Source of the DNA: JBAYGJ01 sp041666685
GTDB taxonomy: Bacteria > Patescibacteriota > Patescibacteriia > UBA10025 > JAHIVO01
NCBI GenBank assembly: GCA_041666685.1
Contig: JBAYGJ010000001.1
Span: 1-64,000, forward strand
Direction of reading: 5' to 3'
Length of the DNA stretch: 64,000 nt
Position 1 is the stretch's first letter. The number at the start of each line of letters is the position of its first letter. The position numbers and the translations under genes were made by a program. This document shows, one piece after another, positions 52,801 through 58,686 of this stretch. The notes under the pieces are model-generated. The model ran no database searches, had not been told where the DNA came from, and was given only the letters and a program-made list of their open reading frames with translations.

Positions 52801-54166
52801 TGCCGTTTTCATTGCCGTCCAGGTGGTTCTTGCAGACATCCATAATACCCTTACCTGGATCTTTGTAATCAGGGCTGTTTTGGTCATTGGTGCCGGCAAT
52901 AAGTTCGACACTGTACTGGTCGCCGGTCGCCATCGGTTCGAAGGGCCTAGTCGTAAACAGCGTGACACCGCTGGAAACGCTGAACGGAGATCGCAACCGC
53001 TGGTCAGTGCCCGCACTCGTATTGCGGAATTTTACTGTAGCCAGACAGGTCTCGGGAGCCGGACAGTCACCATCGATCAGGCAGGATATTTTGGCCACCG
53101 AACAGTAGCCGGCATGGATCGAGGAGGCGCGCATCTTATTTGAAAACCGTTCCTGGATCGGCGAATTCAGACAAACATTTGTAGCGTTGTCATCCGGATA
53201 TATTTGCGTGACCGTGGGCGGGTCGGTTAAGTTTGTATTCCCAGTCGTAAAAGTCCAGATACTGGCCTCCGTATCTCGCAACGGCGGGTCGGTTTCCAGC
53301 ACCGTCTCATTGATCTCGACACGGTAGGTGGTATTGAATAAATAATTTGCGGTTGGGTCAAATTCAAGGATAGATGCGTCAGCCGGCGCCAGACTCCATA
53401 CCCCAGCGACCCTATCGCCGACACATTGGGACGTCCCGGCATCGCAAACTCCAGAACTGCATTCATTGTCGTTGGCGCATGGGCCACCAGCACCCTGTCT
53501 AGCCTCATGGACATAAACCCCGACATTAGGCTCGACAATAGTTGTCGGATCGAAATTACCATTGTATTGTGCCTGGATCATGCTGCAAACCGGAATATTA
53601 GATTCATTAAATCCAGGATCAACCCATTTCCGGTGGAAAGTTTCAGTATCTTCACCGAGACAACGCATTGGATTATTTGTCGGGTCGTATACAGAAAATG
53701 CCGTACCGGCCGCATTACAGTCATAGCAGCCAAGTTCGTCACCGGGGCCACAAATCGTCACACCGGGACCATTAATTATGTCATTCAACCGGCCGATAAT
53801 GAAGGTCACGATCGCCCAGGCCAACATGATGATCACCAAACCGATAACCGCATCCCGGAGGATGCGTTTGGCTTTCCTGATCTTTTCCTCATTACCCGCT
53901 GCGGTCAGCCAGACAAAACCGCCGTACATGATGATGATAACCGCCACGAGTCCGAGCAGGCCTAGCGCCCACTGGAGAATCTTTATCACCGTAGACTCCA
54001 GGTCGGCGGTCCCTAGCCCGAGGGTGCTGCCGACATTCTGGTCGACAGTAACAGCCAGCGACGGCGAAGATGTGAGCCAGAAAGCAGCCACCAGAAAACC
54101 GGCGAACACCACCAAGCCCAACAGGGCTCCCAGAAAAAATGTATTTTTATTTGTACGCGCCCTCAT
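43838..54166 (-). CDS. Giant 3442-aa surface protein with N-terminal T4SS-pilin-like segment
   Basis: Residues ~8-32 form a signal/anchor. Residues ~55-130 contain two helices around IIIMYGGFVWLTAAGNEEK and a basic loop, the pattern of the T4SS-pilin (VirB2/TrbC-like) domain common in CPR. Beyond lie SbsA-type Ig domains (TVTQIYPDDNATNV), IPT/TIG domains, and Cys-rich C-x-x-x-x-D-C-x-x-G-x-C modules. Around 1910-2050 is a segment like a GspG pseudopilin (INDLSSIYEKLMIYRTDNGY, LPGDPYDKF). Ig-like domains, NHL-type repeats (~2320-2490), a putative-Ig He_PIG domain (~3050-3125) and a C-terminal BNR-type propeller (~3150-3420) follow. No SD. Probably a cell-surface appendage or adhesin. Confidence 0.8.
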   Translation of the reverse strand: MRARTNKNTFFLGALLGLVVFAGFLVAAFWLTSSPSLAVTVDQNVGSTLGLGTADLESTVIKILQWALGLLGLVAVIIIMYGGFVWLTAAGNEEKIRKAKRILRDAVIGLVIIMLAWAIVTFIIGRLNDIINGPGVTICGPGDELGCYDCNAAGTAFSVYDPTNNPMRCLGEDTETFHRKWVDPGFNESNIPVCSMIQAQYNGNFDPTTIVEPNVGVYVHEARQGAGGPCANDNECSSGVCDAGTSQCVGDRVAGVWSLAPADASILEFDPTANYLFNTTYRVEINETVLETDPPLRDTEASIWTFTTGNTNLTDPPTVTQIYPDDNATNVCLNSPIQERFSNKMRASSIHAGYCSVAKISCLIDGDCPAPETCLATVKFRNTSAGTDQRLRSPFSVSSGVTLFTTRPFEPMATGDQYSVELIAGTNDQNSPDYKDPGKGIMDVCKNHLDGNENGTEDGTVGGDNFLSEVPASTNPTFPTEPWNFTADTDSTNTRCIPEIVDIVPSFGRYSTPADPAIQINGTNFGIGGDVAFNNGVLDSGNCFSVANWPSQNCNVSWNGTAIQTRVPGGPVNIGGIIPSNGAKDGGVKVTIDPGVCEGGVNDNRTCTKLNEAADCPGGRCVTDSNASDFDVTSPQIGEVSGLNDQPHGGIGQYVSVIKRNDSNAGFCVDPDDCIAGQVFFRDMSNGDEILAAAPPDPPCDATWTNTSAIVKVPDLSLIATVCDPATAPEGKWSNCPANSQVGVQLVKSDGTRSNIVTFVYTNEAAGPGLCQVQPVCGVQGVGLTLTGETFDPPADRSVNFVLGLDLPVSVVPPLANWTDGQITVTTPDLDNAENPYKVSARNVNGGSNALPFEVPCGGVPKVYETTACSFTCDAASANAGDSCNDPTDCDGGACLPDTIPSPNPYKGTTNVCLNAVFGATFTTLMNHATLDSSTIGLYDCANDSTCTNPVPVDITPPDVNFSASDDAGKTSFRMIPTADLTPDHYYRVTISKEVRSITNVKMVNDYAWTVKTQTGTDACPVSRVLVTPSNRILTTIGATQDYSSVPLGPNCTFMNPASYSWNWVSTVLAIATVASAPPQPPYQATATAVSDVAPGYTYIQADTAGKTGQAKLSVILDYCDVGFDCAKEGQCVGSVCDLTINRCTPVINSISPPPVPGGPRGQTITINGCYFGSYVAGTSKVLFDVANEGLFLCAAPWKDSQIITTIPETVGLGTNSVEVRTAAGLSNIDDSHQNITFDINDTCNNIAVPGLCSITPLVQRIGSPVDFMGFNLTTHDALPVKAEFTQGAGYIDSPDGTASADGTTFSDATLPVNTDPGPARISVGDGTGAYCPSNGINIGIYCDNPGECSSGCCLDHECQADNAACSSGGPGDPCKLDDQEHRDATLCQLGKTVSGTSSYRCIDPDGHLAPDSQGDPLVMSRVYPPPASSPCLTCCTTDVNGDGTNLVQLNKNGLKCTADQGACVSGNRGLYCGCDYEDTATGDAQCDEDGTGTIACGKSTCCYARPQFVSIKPDVVPPDSPLICLNNSFIIKFDQDIDMTSVVVGDSVTLTENLAPVAFTVKKIINGFIVSPTVALHVGTAIDINLRTDIIKSERGITWTNIVDNWRLFEWDVDPLASICQIDHVIWTFVNADTPFYNPPDIFTCTAPTDCSDDLGAVNGNQHIVEAIPYDKNNNPVNSTATFSIGDTSIAQLTPLGDFSRWLTAQNKNGRTTVNASFDPEFFTGTKTSSARVTVNVCEHPWPNPFSVPADTFPYTDTVTNFSISYCRDPGALPSLAPTGDVIVKAGSYQFGNKKNELIREFFFTRADTDDAIGIRVYENESNQSPHDWYYGQFGPAAPQPQDLTVDGYAAVRAGRSVYVAAWNPGNLGRLYPNIYLISYNEGASDETVSIYNRMIENWEFSINITQTEKEQVQRDMRRINDLSSIYEKLMIYRTDNGYFPKLEGGSYVKMLSTSKWPSWQETLGAALGGNLPGDPYDKFIVEDPPTLCGTGYDQNTCWNETLKTYQCPGGSFVYQYLGNATGSRASLLAHLENVHLLVNAEGNWEWYLVADPVVDKCVGMTEAQCPCFNYEYNVTGSAADHVGPVIGDVDLLVENAVTAVSGTRVLNATVTDVGSGVNRVEYYVDGIRTFTDTDSAIWSWDFNTTRFSDGAHTVRVRAFDNADNQTDKEYAVRIDNSGQPDTTNPFVTITSPKDGDTVSNRTISFLPDKAVDTAGIHSLEASNNGYIYYVTYWEDPAHLRRCNSNLDSCVDLGTFDFDALGLSPSSQIAWHVGLDHSNGDLLVTYTPAPVGTRRVLRFDPSMTPLQAPKAVYNLGAVDETGGALPQFGVTHSVGRPDGKIAAIIYFQTVVIFDPVTNTIEHHYDFGSDGVNGIDTDSAGNVYVSKRNTGQVFKLDSNLNLVPGAVFGTGINGNGPNQLNVPDGIHVDGSTVYVTENAGNVISALDTNLSRKIFIFGNNAGPQDLENIVAPEDVAISGNYLYITDSGNRILRVRSSTSYGVQINALATDNRQVDNVTINISNGDSYSCSGNASTTLSCSYSPPWDSTRVANGQYTISAIARDSGGRTGTTSILINVDNLDPTPPQVSFNNIEGRCGEGLCQKEDPADPDVACDYVHTCPDGARCNFDVSCDQSNTAAVCQDSYAPADNLICLRSGTVAVPVVASDNKQVNQVKFYVDGLFKSDGIRRAQGNCSVAPNALCTDNSTCAPGVCAFVWDWNWSTAGLSRGVCASQCQLGGQACISDSDCPQSGDRCVVTNGRGTQCNETSECQLLSPGLTCAGHQVSTYAFDDASNVTTSTIFLPVDVAQDDDQAPTVVFDAPPTPNEGTSVDQSITLRVTATDNYGINRVNFYLDHVLRKTALAGQPTEWVVDTRAISDGWHSFQVDALDARGNRSTSIERNYNVRGPGGPTIENAFMTPETGAVGTVFTFYADISDTDGVDDTSSPPVALVQNPDETDLVPRISIPLGRISGDNISGRYSGTWTSNQETVMWVDIQARDVQMNASELENIPGRPICNANGTCDAPPESNDLCPLECSANVPLIISMLTGIASVGDYYSYQIITSGGTPPITFTAAPLPAGLSFSGSRITGTPTTAGTYNITLTSTDSTGLSDTQTLRLTVNPPYSGPTALFATARNNTTSMAAVVYKSINNAISWVLTTNQPAGQTNLEDIQPVGACLYVSGNAYSPIRGYVWRTCDGGTESWSRSAAFNISISPLAYKSGKVFAAGGGGAVYSTLSAGNTWTLTGSVTDPRIESLIATPSALYAGTSGSATGPAVFRSTDDGVTWTNIGRFAATESAINDMYYNEANSTLYVVTSGALGLVHYTNNNGATWTDRNPSGGANSYLSIARFGTAIFVGSTPNGIVYRSNDNGNTWLSTTIAGKQAVYSLYADGTTLYAGASLPIGIHRYISSWGTTGPIPAIQRIVEAITRGADPCQDANACR

Positions 54167-54196
54167 GTTGTTACGCGTAAATTTTTTATGTAAGTT

Positions 54197-54646
54197 TTAG
54201 GAAGTACCCAACGTTTCCTTGACGATCTTGCTGACAGTCTGGCCGTCGGACCGGCCGGCCACTTTCACCATGACGGCTTTCATGACCTGGCCAAAATTTT
54301 TCTCATGCTCGCCGGTAGCGGCCACGATTTCCTGCACGATCTTCCGAATCTCATCACTGGCCATCTGCTGAGGCAAATACCCCTCAATAATTTTCAATTC
54401 CTTATTTTCTTTATCAGCCAATTCCGGCCGGCCACCCGCGACAAACGCCACTGACGCTTCCCGGCGTTGTTTCGCCTGTGCTTGGAGGACCTTTACCACA
54501 TCCGTTTCCGGCAGCTCCTTAACCCGTTTCGCAATGGCCACATTATGGATGGCGCTCATCAACATACGAAGCGTGGTCACGCTAAATTCGTCATGCTCGC
54601 GCATGGCTTTTTTAACAGCTTCCGAAATGTTCGACTCGGTCGACAT
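54197..54646 (-). CDS. yqeY: GatB/YqeY domain protein
   Basis: 149 aa, the usual length of YqeY. Helical protein related to the C-terminal tRNA-binding domain of GatB; conserved TLRMLMSAIHNVAI, RREASVAFVAGGRPELADKE and EGYLPQQM. Thought to bind tRNA or assist amidotransferase-like steps; exact role unsettled. 12 nt downstream of rpsU, the common rpsU-yqeY pairing in bacteria. It is followed by the giant surface gene after 30 nt. Confidence 0.92.
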   Translation of the reverse strand: MSTESNISEAVKKAMREHDEFSVTTLRMLMSAIHNVAIAKRVKELPETDVVKVLQAQAKQRREASVAFVAGGRPELADKENKELKIIEGYLPQQMASDEIRKIVQEIVAATGEHEKNFGQVMKAVMVKVAGRSDGQTVSKIVKETLGTS

Positions 54647-54658
54647 GTAAAAAATATA

Positions 54659-54943
54659 TTATCTGACCCGAGCTTGCAGCAGTTTTTTTATGGTACCGCG
54701 TTTGTTCGGTCGTTTTGGATCAATAAAATCGTCAAGTTTCCCGATCTTACGCAGAAACTCCTTTTTCTCGACGATTAGCTTCCGCCTGGACGCGTCTTCA
54801 CGCATTTCCAGTTTGGTTTTTTTTGATGTGTAAAAACGGCCGCGTTTAGCCCGCAACAGGACTCCACTCGCTTGCACTTTTTTCGTGAAACGCCTCAATA
54901 AGCTTTCTGGCGACTCACCTTCTTTTCTTCTGACTTCTACCAC
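54659..54943 (-). CDS. rpsU: Ribosomal protein bS21
   Basis: 94 aa, longer than the ~60-70 of many bS21. N-terminal VEVRRKEGESPESLLRRF and a basic middle are typical. It binds near the 3' end of 16S rRNA in the small subunit. GTG start at 54943, with GGAGGTG 10 nt upstream. The leader contains a perfect TTGCCTG-CC-CAGGCAA hairpin 26 nt before the start, a possible autoregulatory site. Confidence 0.9.
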   Translation of the reverse strand: MVEVRRKEGESPESLLRRFTKKVQASGVLLRAKRGRFYTSKKTKLEMREDASRRKLIVEKKEFLRKIGKLDDFIDPKRPNKRGTIKKLLQARVR

Positions 54944-54969
54944 GTGATTATTTCACCTCCCCAATAATG

Positions 54970-54985
54970 TTGCCTGCCCAGGCAA
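54970..54985 (-). promoter_or_regulatory. Perfect hairpin in the rpsU leader
   Basis: TTGCCTG/CAGGCAA arms with a 2-nt centre, lying between the promoter and the SD. Either an RNA hairpin or a DNA operator. Confidence 0.45.
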
Positions 54986-55054
54986 TTTACTGATTAATAA
55001 TTTCGGGCGTGTATTAGTATATGATACCTAAATAATATGAAAAAATCTAGTCCT

Positions 55055-55084
55055 AATATAACACATAAAACAGCCTTTTGTCAA
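55055..55084 (-). promoter_or_regulatory. rpsU operon promoter
   Basis: Minus-strand TTGACA (55084-55079), 18-nt spacer, TATATT (55060-55055) preceded by TGT (extended -10). The leader of ~105 nt has a second TATACT box near 55020. Confidence 0.65.
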
Positions 55085-55140
55085 AATAGGCTTTGTCAGC
55101 ATTCCACTGATTGCGGCCAAATATCGTTTTAGCGCTAAGG

Positions 55141-55479
55141 TTACGTTAAACCTGATAATTTCTTGCCACCTAACATATGAATATGTAAGTGAGGGACCAC
55201 CTGACCTCCGTCAGGCCCACAGTTCACAACCAATTTATATCCATTTTGTAGACTGTGGATTTTTGCCAGCTCCCTAGCCTGTAACACCATATCGCCTACC
55301 AGCTGCTGATGGCGCTTTGCCAACTCATCGACAGACGGAATATGTTCCTTGGTGATGATGAGCAGATGGACCGGCGCCTGCGGCGAGATGTCCTTGATAA
55401 CGATAAAACCCTCCGACTCATAGATCAACTCAGTCGGAATATCTTTGCGGATAATCTTGCAAAAAATACAATCTGGCAT
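55141..55479 (-). CDS. HIT-family (HINT-like) nucleotide hydrolase
   Basis: 112 aa. Purine nucleoside phosphoramidase fold. N-terminal CIFCKIIRKDIPTELIYES and the histidine triad HLHIHMLGG. Members hydrolyse AMP-linked phosphoramidates, for example lysyl- or histidyl-AMP. It follows hisS by 6 nt, a fitting place for an enzyme that clears stray aminoacyl-adenylates (inference). A TTAGCGCTAA palindrome follows the stop; no T tract. Confidence 0.92.
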   Translation of the reverse strand: MPDCIFCKIIRKDIPTELIYESEGFIVIKDISPQAPVHLLIITKEHIPSVDELAKRHQQLVGDMVLQARELAKIHSLQNGYKLVVNCGPDGGQVVPHLHIHMLGGKKLSGLT

Positions 55480-55485
55480 AGACGC

Positions 55486-56880
55486 CTATATCGATAATTT
55501 GGCCGTCCCCTCGTCTGCCGGTTTTGGCGGCTGTTCGGCCATGTGGATATGGTTATGGTTTGTGGCGACTACATTATTTTTTGACAGGCGTTTTTGAATT
55601 TCTGAAATTACTTTTTGGAAGTCCACTGTCTCCTGGATACCGTTTTCCATGTCACGAATCAGAATCGTACCGTCAAGCATTTCTTTTTGCCCGAGAATAA
55701 GCGCATACTTCACCGCCAGCTTATTTGCCATTTCCATCTGCGGCTTGATGCCGTCTTTTGAAAATGTTTCAGCCACGCGCAAACCGGCCCGCCGCAAATC
55801 TTCATACAGTCGCAACGCTTTCTTTCTGGCCGCGTCACCGAGTTGGGCGACAAACACGTCGGGTCCCGCCGGCATACCGACTTTGATATCACGCGCTTTG
55901 ATCTCATTGATCAGCCGTTCGATCCCGGCAGCAAAACCGATGGCCGCTGTCGGAGCACCGCCGAGCTGTTTGACCAGGATGTCATACCTACCCCCGCCGC
56001 ATAAGGCACTGGGGTTGACCGGGCTTTCACCCTCAACCACAGGCCAAATTTCAAATGCTGTTCCAGTATAGTAATCCAAGCCGCGTACCAATCGGGAATT
56101 GAGGACATACGGAATCTCCAGCCCATCCAGGTGTTCCAATACCTTTACGAAATGCGCATGGCAATTTTCGCACAGGTGGTCGACTGTCTGCGGCGCATCC
56201 TGGGCCAGGAGCTGGCAATCAGGCACTTTACAATCAAGCAGGCGCAGCGGATTTTTCTGCAGGCGACGCTTGCAATCCTCGCATAAGGCATTCTTGCGGC
56301 TGCGATAATATTCATTCAGGGCTTTTTTATACGACTCGCGGCAGGTCGGGCAACCAACACTGTTCACCTGAAGCGATACCGACAAACCAATCTCGTTAAA
56401 AAAACTGTACGCCAGCATCATCAGCTGGGCATCAATGACGGGATGGCCGTCCCCCAGCACTTCAAAACCGAACTGATGGAACTGGCGGTAACGGCCAGCC
56501 TGGGGCCGGTCGTACCGGAAAAACGGGCCGATATAATACATCTTGACCGGCTGCGGCCGATTCAGCATCCCGTGCTCAATATACGCCCGGACGACACCGG
56601 CCGTGCCCTCCGGCCGGAGCGATACGGAATCATTGCTCTTATCCATGAAAGAATACATTTCCTTCTCTACTACATCCGTTTCCTGGCCGATCGAGCGGAC
56701 AAACAACGACGTTTCCTCCAGAACCGGGGTATCAATCCGTGCAAACCCGTACGTCTGTGCGAGCTGGTCAGTCCGCTGCCGGATAAAATCCCAAAAACGC
56801 TGCTCTTCTGGAAGGATATCTTTCATCCCACGCAGGAGCTGAGGTAGCTTCTTTGGCTTGTCGGACGCTTTTTTATTCAT
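55486..56880 (-). CDS. hisS: Histidyl-tRNA synthetase
   Basis: 464 aa from ATG 56880; longer in-frame readings run through the signal peptidase gene upstream. Class II synthetase with motif 2 (GPFFRYDRPQAGRYRQFHQF), the histidine-binding LVRGLDYYTGTAFE and motif 3 (AAIGFAAGIERL). An inserted Cys-rich region (CPTC, CEDC, CKVPDC, CENC) between motifs is a zinc-binding feature found in many bacterial HisRS. The C-terminal anticodon domain includes DVFVAQLG. 7 nt after lepB, no SD. Confidence 0.97.
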   Translation of the reverse strand: MNKKASDKPKKLPQLLRGMKDILPEEQRFWDFIRQRTDQLAQTYGFARIDTPVLEETSLFVRSIGQETDVVEKEMYSFMDKSNDSVSLRPEGTAGVVRAYIEHGMLNRPQPVKMYYIGPFFRYDRPQAGRYRQFHQFGFEVLGDGHPVIDAQLMMLAYSFFNEIGLSVSLQVNSVGCPTCRESYKKALNEYYRSRKNALCEDCKRRLQKNPLRLLDCKVPDCQLLAQDAPQTVDHLCENCHAHFVKVLEHLDGLEIPYVLNSRLVRGLDYYTGTAFEIWPVVEGESPVNPSALCGGGRYDILVKQLGGAPTAAIGFAAGIERLINEIKARDIKVGMPAGPDVFVAQLGDAARKKALRLYEDLRRAGLRVAETFSKDGIKPQMEMANKLAVKYALILGQKEMLDGTILIRDMENGIQETVDFQKVISEIQKRLSKNNVVATNHNHIHMAEQPPKPADEGTAKLSI

Positions 56881-56887
56881 AGTATTA

Positions 56888-57547
56888 TTATATAGATAAA
56901 TTGTATATGGGACTGACGAAATGCTGGAATTCAGAAAACGGATAGACCCGCAGCCAGGCCCGGCCGACGATATCTTTTCTGGGTAACGGCCCAAAGATGC
57001 GGGAATCCAGGCTGACCGGACGGTTGTCGCCCATAACGAAATATTGACCATCCGGAATCCGTGTCACTGTTAAATTATTGGTAAGGGTGCCCTCAGCCAA
57101 ATACGGTTCCGGAAGCACGACGCCATCCGGATATTGCTTATTGATAATAGTAATCTCCCCATTAACGGATTTGATCGTTTCGCCCGGCAGTCCAATAATC
57201 CGCTTAATAAAAAATTCACTGGTCCGGTTCGGATTGCGCATCACCAGGACGTCTCCCCGCTGCGGATCAGTGAATCGGTAGGTGATTTCATCGATGATCA
57301 GGTATTCATTATCGTGAAAATTCGGCTCCATCGAGGCGCCGCGGACATAAAACGGCTGAAACAAAAAATACCGGACCGGGATGATGATAGCGAGGGCGAT
57401 CAGGACGATCTTGACCAGTTCAAGAACAAAACTGCGAGGAGAATTGGCAAATGACGGAGGATTCAGCTTAACATCCCTCTGTTCCTGCTTAACCTCTGCT
57501 TTGGCTTTCTTATTGTCGATATCGTAGTCGCTTACCGTCAGTCTCAT
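56888..57547 (-). CDS. lepB: Signal peptidase I (second of a tandem pair)
   Basis: 219 aa. Single transmembrane helix (residues ~43-65), then the catalytic Ser in YVRGASMEPNF, the catalytic Lys in FFIKRIIGLPGE and the conserved VMGDNRPVSLDSR. Removes signal peptides of exported proteins. It lies 10 nt downstream of a paralog of nearly the same length. The two share most of the N-terminus and box C-E regions but differ at substrate-pocket segments (NRTSEFF versus SERDALI). Confidence 0.95.
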   Translation of the reverse strand: MRLTVSDYDIDNKKAKAEVKQEQRDVKLNPPSFANSPRSFVLELVKIVLIALAIIIPVRYFLFQPFYVRGASMEPNFHDNEYLIIDEITYRFTDPQRGDVLVMRNPNRTSEFFIKRIIGLPGETIKSVNGEITIINKQYPDGVVLPEPYLAEGTLTNNLTVTRIPDGQYFVMGDNRPVSLDSRIFGPLPRKDIVGRAWLRVYPFSEFQHFVSPIYNLSI

Positions 57548-57557
57548 ATATTAGGTT

Positions 57558-58181
57558 TTAGTAGGTTGGTGGGGCAAAATGAGTAAAATCTTCAAACGGC
57601 CAGACCCGAAGCCATGCCCGGCCGATAATCTGCTTTTTCGTAATCGTGCCAAAGATGCGGGAATCCAGGCTAACCGGACGGTTGTCGCCCATGACGTAAT
57701 ACATATTCGGACCGAGCGTAGTTGTCACATTGCCGTTTGTCAGGATTCCCTCCCCCAAATACGCTTCATTAAGTTCCGTTTCGGCACCACTCGGGGAAAC
57801 AATGTACACATGCTGATCTTTGACCTCTACGGTTTCATTGGGCAGGCCAATAATCCGCTTGATCAATGCGTCGCGTTCGCTGGGTATTTTCAGCACCACC
57901 ACATCTCCACGCTGAGGCTCGGAAAATCGGTACGTAATCTCATCAATCAACAAATACTGAAAATCGGAAAAATTCGGTTCCATCGACGCGCCCTCCACAT
58001 AATACGGCTGAAAAAGGAAATAACGGACCGGGATGACGATCACCAACGCGATTAGAACGATCTTGACCAGCTCAACGACAAACGCCCGTGGTGATGAAGC
58101 GAAACCCGGCTCGACAGCCGCCCGCTTCTCACTTGTCGCTTTCTTATTGCTGATGTCATACTCCCCGACCGATAATCGCAT
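57558..58181 (-). CDS. lepB: Signal peptidase I (first of a tandem pair)
   Basis: 207 aa from ATG 58181, chosen because MRLSVGEYDISNKKA aligns with the start of the paralog; a TTG 5 codons earlier is less likely. Catalytic Ser in VEGASMEPNF, Lys in LIKRIIGLPNE, then VMGDNRPVSLDSR. Transmembrane helix at residues ~34-54. A TATACT box 18 nt upstream lacks a clear -35. It heads the lepB-lepB-hisS-HIT unit. Confidence 0.93.
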   Translation of the reverse strand: MRLSVGEYDISNKKATSEKRAAVEPGFASSPRAFVVELVKIVLIALVIVIPVRYFLFQPYYVEGASMEPNFSDFQYLLIDEITYRFSEPQRGDVVVLKIPSERDALIKRIIGLPNETVEVKDQHVYIVSPSGAETELNEAYLGEGILTNGNVTTTLGPNMYYVMGDNRPVSLDSRIFGTITKKQIIGRAWLRVWPFEDFTHFAPPTY

Positions 58182-58237
58182 AATGGAAATATCCAATTAG
58201 TATATTGAATGGTGGACGATGAAGGAGTTTCCGCCAG

Positions 58238-58444
58238 ATGCGGACCCCGCCCTACTTTAAAATTTTTATTTATCGTGACGGGGGAACCTTCAACTTTTCG
58301 GATGTCCCGCTCTATCCGGAGCATTCGGGCGGTACCCGCATCTTCATGCCCACCTCGGCTCTTCACGAAGGAAAGCTGGTTGTTTCGTTCGTGGCCTTGG
58401 CCCAACTGAGCTTCTATTGGTGTGGTGGGCGCGATAGGAGTTGA
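58238..58444 (+). CDS. Possible small protein opposite the tRNA-Val 3' flank
   Basis: 68 codons from ATG 58238 (MRTPPYFKIFIYRDGG...) ending inside the tRNA gene on the opposite strand. AAGGAG lies about 11 nt upstream. Composition is protein-like (GKLVVSFVALAQLSFYW), but no family is recognised and overlap with a tRNA makes it doubtful. An antisense reading frame also crosses this gap. The stretch 58205-58422 otherwise shows nothing else. Confidence 0.25.
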   Translation: MRTPPYFKIFIYRDGGTFNFSDVPLYPEHSGGTRIFMPTSALHEGKLVVSFVALAQLSFYWCGGRDRS

Positions 58445-58499
58445 ACCTATGACCTCGGCAATGTGAATGCCGCGCTCTAACCAACTGAGCTACGCGCCC
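58423..58499 (-). tRNA. tRNA-Val (anticodon CAC)
   Basis: Acceptor GGGCGCG (58499-58493) pairs with CGCGCCC (58433-58427), discriminator A and encoded CCA (58425-58423). D arm GCTCAGTTGGTTAGAGC; anticodon stem CGGCA/TGCCG with loop TTCACAT (anticodon CAC); T arm with GGTTCAACTCC. 77 nt including CCA. Confidence 0.95.
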
Positions 58500-58538
58500 A
58501 AGGTTTATTAAAACCAACTGCCTGCCCGCCGAAGTGTA

Positions 58539-58552
58539 CCCGCGAAGGCGGG
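58539..58552. repeat. CCCGC-GAAG-GCGGG palindromic element
   Basis: Perfect 5-bp inverted repeat with a GAAG centre, next to another CCCGCC (58525-58530). It lies in the tRNA-Val precursor leader and may be a second interspersed palindrome family or a tRNA-leader hairpin. Confidence 0.4.
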
Positions 58553-58607
58553 AGCTACTTGTCCTTATCCAGAGATGTTATTTGAAAAAAACCCAATGAA
58601 TAGGCAC

Positions 58608-58636
58608 ATCATACCACAATTTAACACCCAAATCAA
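58608..58636 (-). promoter_or_regulatory. tRNA-Val promoter
   Basis: Minus-strand TTGATT (58636-58631), 17-nt spacer, TATGAT (58613-58608) preceded by TGG (extended -10). Confidence 0.55.
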
Positions 58637-58686
58637 GTGGCAGGCCGGAGTAGCTAATATATCAAAAAAACCACTAGGCTATTACT

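Noticed and set aside
56881..57051. 57-residue extension of HisRS upstream of 56880
   Set aside because: It overlaps lepB coding sequence and precedes the conserved HisRS N-terminus.
58052..58405. 117-codon minus-strand frame crossing the lepB start
   Set aside because: Overlaps conserved LepB coding sequence in another frame; basic, low-complexity translation.
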